DNA of 9,519 nucleotides. It comes from Planctomycetota bacterium. GTDB taxonomy: Bacteria; Planctomycetota; UBA8742; SKZP01; JAIOTL01. The DNA is taken from the NCBI GenBank assembly GCA_021106775.1, contig JAIOTL010000294.1, forward strand, positions 1 to 9,519. The letters run 5' to 3'. Positions 6,445 through 9,519 of the stretch are shown one piece after another. Within the stretch, counting starts at the first letter, position 1. The number at the start of each line of letters is the position of its first letter. Below the pieces are notes generated by a model, which worked only from the letters and a program-made list of their open reading frames with translations, did no database searches and was not told the origin of the DNA. The position numbers and the translations under genes are program-made.

Positions 6445-7215
6445 TCAATCTTTCTCTTTTCTGGGATAACCAAATCTAAACCGCGAAATCTTCCATGTTT
6501 CATTATTGAAAACATTGTAAGTAAAATATTTTTTCATGCCGGCATCGTAGATAATCTGTCCTCGAACCGCCGGTGGTTTCTCAACAGTCGAGAATTTCTG
6601 TACCTCGAATGAGCCTCTGTCGAGAAACGCTTTAATCTTTCGAGCTTCCTCGTGATGCTTTCTTTTTGCGAAATATTCGACATCGCACATTGAAACCGCC
6701 TGGTAAATATCATCGTTTGCCAGCACATCAAGGAATTCTCTGGCTTTTTTCTCAGAATAGTTTTTTCGCATAACATCTTTTGCAAACTGTTTGAATTCGT
6801 CTGTAAAACCGTTCTTTTTAATATTTTCACTTGCTCCGAATATCATACTGGTTAATTGCTCCTCAGCAAAACTCTCCATGTCGCACAATTCATACGCTTT
6901 ATCAAATTTAGCGTCTTGAATAAGCGATAAATGCTCCCTGACAATATCTTTCGCATCACCGACCATTGAAAGCAGAGGAATCAGAAAGCTTGCGATGATG
7001 AGGATAATGACCCCGAGAATGCATCCTGAGACATACCACAAAATTCGTGGTGTTTTTTTCTTGCTCTCGTTTTTAAGAAGCTCCTGAAGAACTGTTGCTG
7101 CAGCCCTTTTGGCTCTTAATGCCTGCTCAGGCGTAAGTTTTTCTGCGGATTCATCCTTGGAATCAGTATCTTTTTTCGTTTTATCCGCGTTGTAAAACGG
7201 TCCGCCTTTAATCAT
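6445..7215 (-). CDS. Unknown single-pass membrane protein with internal duplication
   Basis: The 256-aa product starts at an ATG (7215-7213) preceded by GAGGA (7220-7224). The N-terminal 58 residues are charged and basic, predicted cytoplasmic, and include a helix EQALRAKRAAATVLQELLKN (30-49). One membrane helix lies at about 59-84 and the remaining about 170 residues are probably periplasmic. Within this part, 93-119 and 159-185 align without gaps and share 9 of 27 residues, including REhL and CD.E.FA, indicating a duplicated helical unit with one Cys each (C111, C177). The pattern of helices around KAYELCD recalls small NTF2-like/DUF4878-type domains, but I cannot assign a family. A beta-rich end (QIIYDAGMKKYFTYNVF, ETWKISRFRFGY) follows. 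It is the first gene of a pair with xseB and is divergent from purN. Confidence 0.8.
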   Translation of the reverse strand: MIKGGPFYNADKTKKDTDSKDESAEKLTPEQALRAKRAAATVLQELLKNESKKKTPRILWYVSGCILGVIILIIASFLIPLLSMVGDAKDIVREHLSLIQDAKFDKAYELCDMESFAEEQLTSMIFGASENIKKNGFTDEFKQFAKDVMRKNYSEKKAREFLDVLANDDIYQAVSMCDVEYFAKRKHHEEARKIKAFLDRGSFEVQKFSTVEKPPAVRGQIIYDAGMKKYFTYNVFNNETWKISRFRFGYPRKEKD

Positions 7216-7222
7216 AATTTCC

Positions 7223-7251
7223 TCGACAATTCCGCAATTAGTATTAACAAT
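7223..7251 (+). promoter_or_regulatory. Weak candidate promoter for purN
   Basis: TCGACA (7223-7228) and AACAAT (7246-7251) are separated by 17 bp and match the consensus at 5/6 and 4/6 positions. Transcription would begin about 15 nt before the purN ATG, consistent with the absence of an obvious Shine-Dalgarno there. The -35 overlaps the ribosome-binding site of the divergent gene. Such matches are common in AT-rich DNA. Confidence 0.2.
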
Positions 7252-7272
7252 AACTGTGTAACTTAAATCATA

Positions 7273-7926
7273 ATGAAAAACATGAATAAAATCAAACTAC
7301 TTGTGATGATATCCGGCGGAGGTACAACTCTTTTGAACCTGCTTAATGTTCAAAAGCGTGATGAACTAAATGCCGAAATTGTTTGTGTTATCTCGTCAAA
7401 AAGGAAATGCGATGAGAATTCTGAAGTGATAGGGAGATGCGAAACAGAACTAATACCTGTTCGATACGTTGTTCAAAACGAATTTGAGAATCGAGAAACA
7501 TTCTGGGATGCACAAAGTAAAACAGTTGATGAATTCGCGCCAGATTTGATTGCGCTTGCCGGTTACCTAAAATTATGGCTAATTCCCGAAAAATATCTCG
7601 GTAAGGTGATGAACATTCATCCTGCACTTCTGCCGAAATACGGCGGAAAAGGATTTTACGGAATGCGCGTTCATGATGCTGTGCTGGAAGCAGGTGAGAA
7701 AGAATCGGGCTGTACGATTCATTTTGCGAACAACGAATATGACAGCGGTCCAATAATTTTGCAGAAAAAAGTGCAAATTTTTACGGATGACACTGCGGAA
7801 GTGTTGAAAAAGCGAGTTTTCAAACAGGAATGTGCTGCCTACCCTGAAGCCATCAACCTTTTTGCTGACGGTTGCATTAAAATTGAAGGAAATATCAACA
7901 CTGGCACAGTCAAAATCATCGAATAA
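7273..7926 (+). CDS. purN: Phosphoribosylglycinamide (GAR) formyltransferase
   Basis: The 217-aa product catalyses the 10-formyltetrahydrofolate-dependent formylation of GAR, the third step of de novo purine synthesis, in the cytoplasm. The N-terminal nucleotide-binding loop reads ISGGGTTLLNLL (13-24), in place of the more usual SGxGSNLQ. The catalytic segment is MNIHPALLPKYGG (113-125) with N114 and H116, and the third catalytic residue is D157 in YDSGPIILQ (156-164), equivalent to N106, H108 and D144 of E. coli PurN. GGKGFYGMRVHDAV (124-137) is typical of the PurN subgroup having GKGxYG after the catalytic loop. Length is normal. ATGs at 7273 and 7282 are both possible; neither has a clear Shine-Dalgarno, and the first is given. 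No other purine gene is adjacent. It diverges from the minus-strand membrane-protein gene across 57 bp. Confidence 0.93.
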   Translation: MKNMNKIKLLVMISGGGTTLLNLLNVQKRDELNAEIVCVISSKRKCDENSEVIGRCETELIPVRYVVQNEFENRETFWDAQSKTVDEFAPDLIALAGYLKLWLIPEKYLGKVMNIHPALLPKYGGKGFYGMRVHDAVLEAGEKESGCTIHFANNEYDSGPIILQKKVQIFTDDTAEVLKKRVFKQECAAYPEAINLFADGCIKIEGNINTGTVKIIE

Positions 7927-7948
7927 CATGTCTGAATTAGTGCTTTAT

Positions 7949-8029
7949 TGTCATTCCCAACTTGATTGGGAATCCAGAATCCTCGATATTCAGAATACTA
8001 TCTGGATTCCTGCTTTCGCAGGAATGACA
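7949..8029. repeat. Nested inverted-repeat element (MITE-like, GTCATTCC/GGAATGAC class)
   Basis: The element is bounded by TGTCATTCC (7949-7957) and its reverse complement GGAATGACA (8021-8029). Inside, GGAATCCAGA (7969-7978) pairs with TCTGGATTCC (8001-8010). Each side can also fold locally: CCCAA...TTGGG on the left, CCTGC...GCAGG on the right. This is the organisation of the dispersed extragenic palindromes known from many bacteria whose spurious translation reads WIPAFAGMT, as it does here. It begins 22 bp after the purN stop, so it probably forms a stable 3' hairpin on that transcript. I see no clear target-site duplication and no second copy in the window. Confidence 0.8.
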
Positions 8030-8158
8030 CTGGAGATGTTCTGAGGAATTGGTTACGCGCAAATGCTGTTATGTTCATCATTGTTTAAAACAAACCAACC
8101 CTTACCCGAATCAACCGTTAAATCTAACAACAAAATTATTCATGGGAAATATCGATAG

Positions 8159-8164
8159 AAAGGA
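8159..8164 (+). promoter_or_regulatory. Ribosome-binding site of the secretin gene
   Basis: AAAGGA lies 6 nt upstream of the ATG at 8171 and fixes that start; the protein then opens directly with a signal peptide. Confidence 0.7.
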
Positions 8165-8170
8165 TACGAA

Positions 8171-9519
8171 ATGTACCTAAATAAGAATTTGCTGGCGATT
8201 TTTGTCATCTGCCTCGGATTTCTGCCGTTGATTGCTCAAGACGAAGCAACTACACCAGACGATGTTGACGATTCTATGGGCGTTTACGAGGAAAATGAAG
8301 ATGAAATCATAATAAAATTCGCAAAAGAAGCACAACTTGAATACTTCATCAGACTTGTTGCTAAACAGACCAGGAAGATATTTATCTATGACCCAGTTAG
8401 CGTCAGCAACCTGAAAGTATATATTCTGGCGGATAGAATCAGGATAAAGAAGTCGGCGCTTTATGCCCTGTTGCTTGCCTTGCTGGAACATCAAAAGCTA
8501 ACCATCACCCATTATGGCGAGAACTCGGATGAAACCGTTGAAATCTACAAAATTGAGCCGATTCTTGAAGCAGTATTAGATCTGAAATTTCGAGACGGAG
8601 ATGCGGATAATCTCAAGGAAAGAGCGCAAATTGCGTCCATGATAGTTCATTTGAAATACGCTGAGCCTAATTCAGTCGCTCGCGCAGTAAAAAGTCTAAT
8701 TCCACGGGATTTCAATGTTCAGGCAATTATGAGCACCGGATTAAACGCTGTAATCATATCAGGCATGGAATACCAGATAAAAAATGTATCTAAAATGATT
8801 GCTATGCTTGATAAACAGGGACCCAAGCTTGACCTTGCAGTAATTCCGGTTCAATTTGCGGACGTTGCGGATTTAGCAACCAAACTCAACGCGCTCGTGA
8901 GATCTGCGCAGTTGTTCAGAAGACAAATGGGAGGACGTCAAACTTCCACCACCGAAAATACCATAAGCCTCGAATCGGATGAACGAACAAACTCGATTAT
9001 TGTTCAGGCAACCGAGGAAGATATTATGCTTGTTCGTCAGCTTGTTAAACGACTTGATATATTTATGCCAGAAGAAGATGCTAGCAAAATTCAGATATAT
9101 TTCTGCAAACATACTACTGCGGAAGAGTTGGCTGAAACTTTGAATTCATTGAATCTCAGCGATTTATTCAAGGAAACAAGTGCATCAAGCTCAAGCATGA
9201 GAGTAGATCAGTGGTGGCGAACAATTTATGTTGAACCAAGATTTAGAAATCCGAACCAGCAGGATGAGCAAGAAATAAAAATCTCATCTGATGAACGCAC
9301 GAATTCGCTGATTGTTACGGCACGTCCCGACGATTATCTCGAAATCAAAAGACTCATCGACAATTTAGATGTACGAAAGCCTCAGGTAATGATTGAGGCT
9401 GCGATTATCGAGGTCAGCGCGGACCACAACCTTGAAATCGGCATCGAATTGTCCAGTCTGGGCAACCCGAAAGATGGCGAACTCAGAGGTTTTGCCGGTA
9501 CATCATACAGTCTTTCGGA
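8171..9519 (+). CDS. gspD: GspD/PilQ-type outer-membrane secretin (3' end outside window)
   Basis: The frame is open from the ATG at 8171 to the right edge: 449 codons, the N-terminal part of a secretin. A signal peptide is evident (KN, hydrophobic LLAIFVICLGFLPLIA at 7-22, probable cleavage near A22), so the protein is exported. An acidic linker follows. The N0 domain lies at about 45-113 (IIIKFAKEAQLEYFIRLVAK). N1 is at about 157-214 (HLKYAEPNSVARAVKSLIP, LNAVIISG). N2 is at about 221-297 and N3 at about 306-400; both end with the same SDERTNS motif (269-275 and 373-379) followed by I/L-IV and a helix to RLD/NLD. The secretin domain begins at PQVMIEAAIIEVS (404-416). Secretins form the outer-membrane pore of type II secretion systems and type IV pili. 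The N0-N1-N2-N3 order favours GspD over PilQ, but the pilus alternative stays open because the pore region and neighbours are not visible. Confidence 0.88.
   Translation, partial: MYLNKNLLAIFVICLGFLPLIAQDEATTPDDVDDSMGVYEENEDEIIIKFAKEAQLEYFIRLVAKQTRKIFIYDPVSVSNLKVYILADRIRIKKSALYALLLALLEHQKLTITHYGENSDETVEIYKIEPILEAVLDLKFRDGDADNLKERAQIASMIVHLKYAEPNSVARAVKSLIPRDFNVQAIMSTGLNAVIISGMEYQIKNVSKMIAMLDKQGPKLDLAVIPVQFADVADLATKLNALVRSAQLFRRQMGGRQTSTTENTISLESDERTNSIIVQATEEDIMLVRQLVKRLDIFMPEEDASKIQIYFCKHTTAEELAETLNSLNLSDLFKETSASSSSMRVDQWWRTIYVEPRFRNPNQQDEQEIKISSDERTNSLIVTARPDDYLEIKRLIDNLDVRKPQVMIEAAIIEVSADHNLEIGIELSSLGNPKDGELRGFAGTSYSLS

Noticed and set aside
7252..7272. Resemblance of the purN upstream TGTAACTTAAA to the core of the 28-nt repeat
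   Set aside because: The match covers only about a dozen A/T-rich bases and needs a gap, so chance is the simpler explanation.
7832..8044. 70-codon + frame overlapping the purN 3' end
   Set aside because: It has no ribosome-binding site, overlaps purN out of frame, and its C-terminal half (WIPAFAGMT) is translation of the 7949-8029 palindromic repeat.
8049..8180. Small ORFs just before the secretin gene (TTG at 8049, ATG at 8063)
   Set aside because: The first has GAGGAA directly against the start codon with no spacer; the second has no ribosome-binding site. Neither has recognisable or protein-like content.
8873..9112. 79-codon minus-strand frame inside the secretin gene
   Set aside because: It is antisense to a clear secretin coding sequence with conserved N1/N2 motifs and has no independent support.

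Overview
The window is a moderately AT-rich piece of bacterial chromosome. The cell is very probably a diderm (Gram-negative-type) bacterium: one gene encodes an arabinose-5-phosphate isomerase, which feeds Kdo/lipopolysaccharide synthesis, and another encodes an outer-membrane secretin. Some features (the KdsD active-site wording, AT-rich housekeeping genes beside large unknown membrane-anchored proteins) recall the Planctomycetes/PVC neighbourhood, but this is an impression; the sequence does not fix a phylum.

Left part (about 2-4970, + strand): three consecutive co-directional genes. The first is cut by the window start and unrecognised. The second encodes a multi-pass membrane protein with a DUF5684-like N-terminus, a further membrane helix, a coiled coil and a large soluble domain. 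The third encodes a single-pass membrane protein with fibronectin-III-like domains. A clear intrinsic terminator follows at 4991-5018. The set looks like one operon for an envelope-associated assembly. A role in a pilus- or type II secretion-like machine is possible, but is inferred from architecture only.

Middle (about 5019-7215): the 5' region of a kdsD/kpsF-type isomerase gene carries two near-identical 28-nt direct repeats. The first runs into a small hairpin with a T-run and the second abuts the start codon, a layout like an attenuator. The isomerase gene converges with a minus-strand pair: an unknown single-pass membrane protein with an internal duplication, followed by xseB (exonuclease VII small subunit).

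Right part (7216-9519, + strand): purN is divergent from the minus-strand pair across a 57-bp gap. After it come an 81-bp nested inverted repeat of the widespread 'GTCATTCC...GGAATGAC' extragenic class and then the first 449 codons of a GspD-type secretin (signal peptide, N0-N3 domains, start of the secretin domain), which runs off the right edge.

No tRNA, rRNA, CRISPR array, transposase or phage gene was seen, and no gene-free stretch exceeds 300 bp. The housekeeping genes (kdsD, xseB, purN) are confidently identified; the least understood material is the left-hand three-gene operon.
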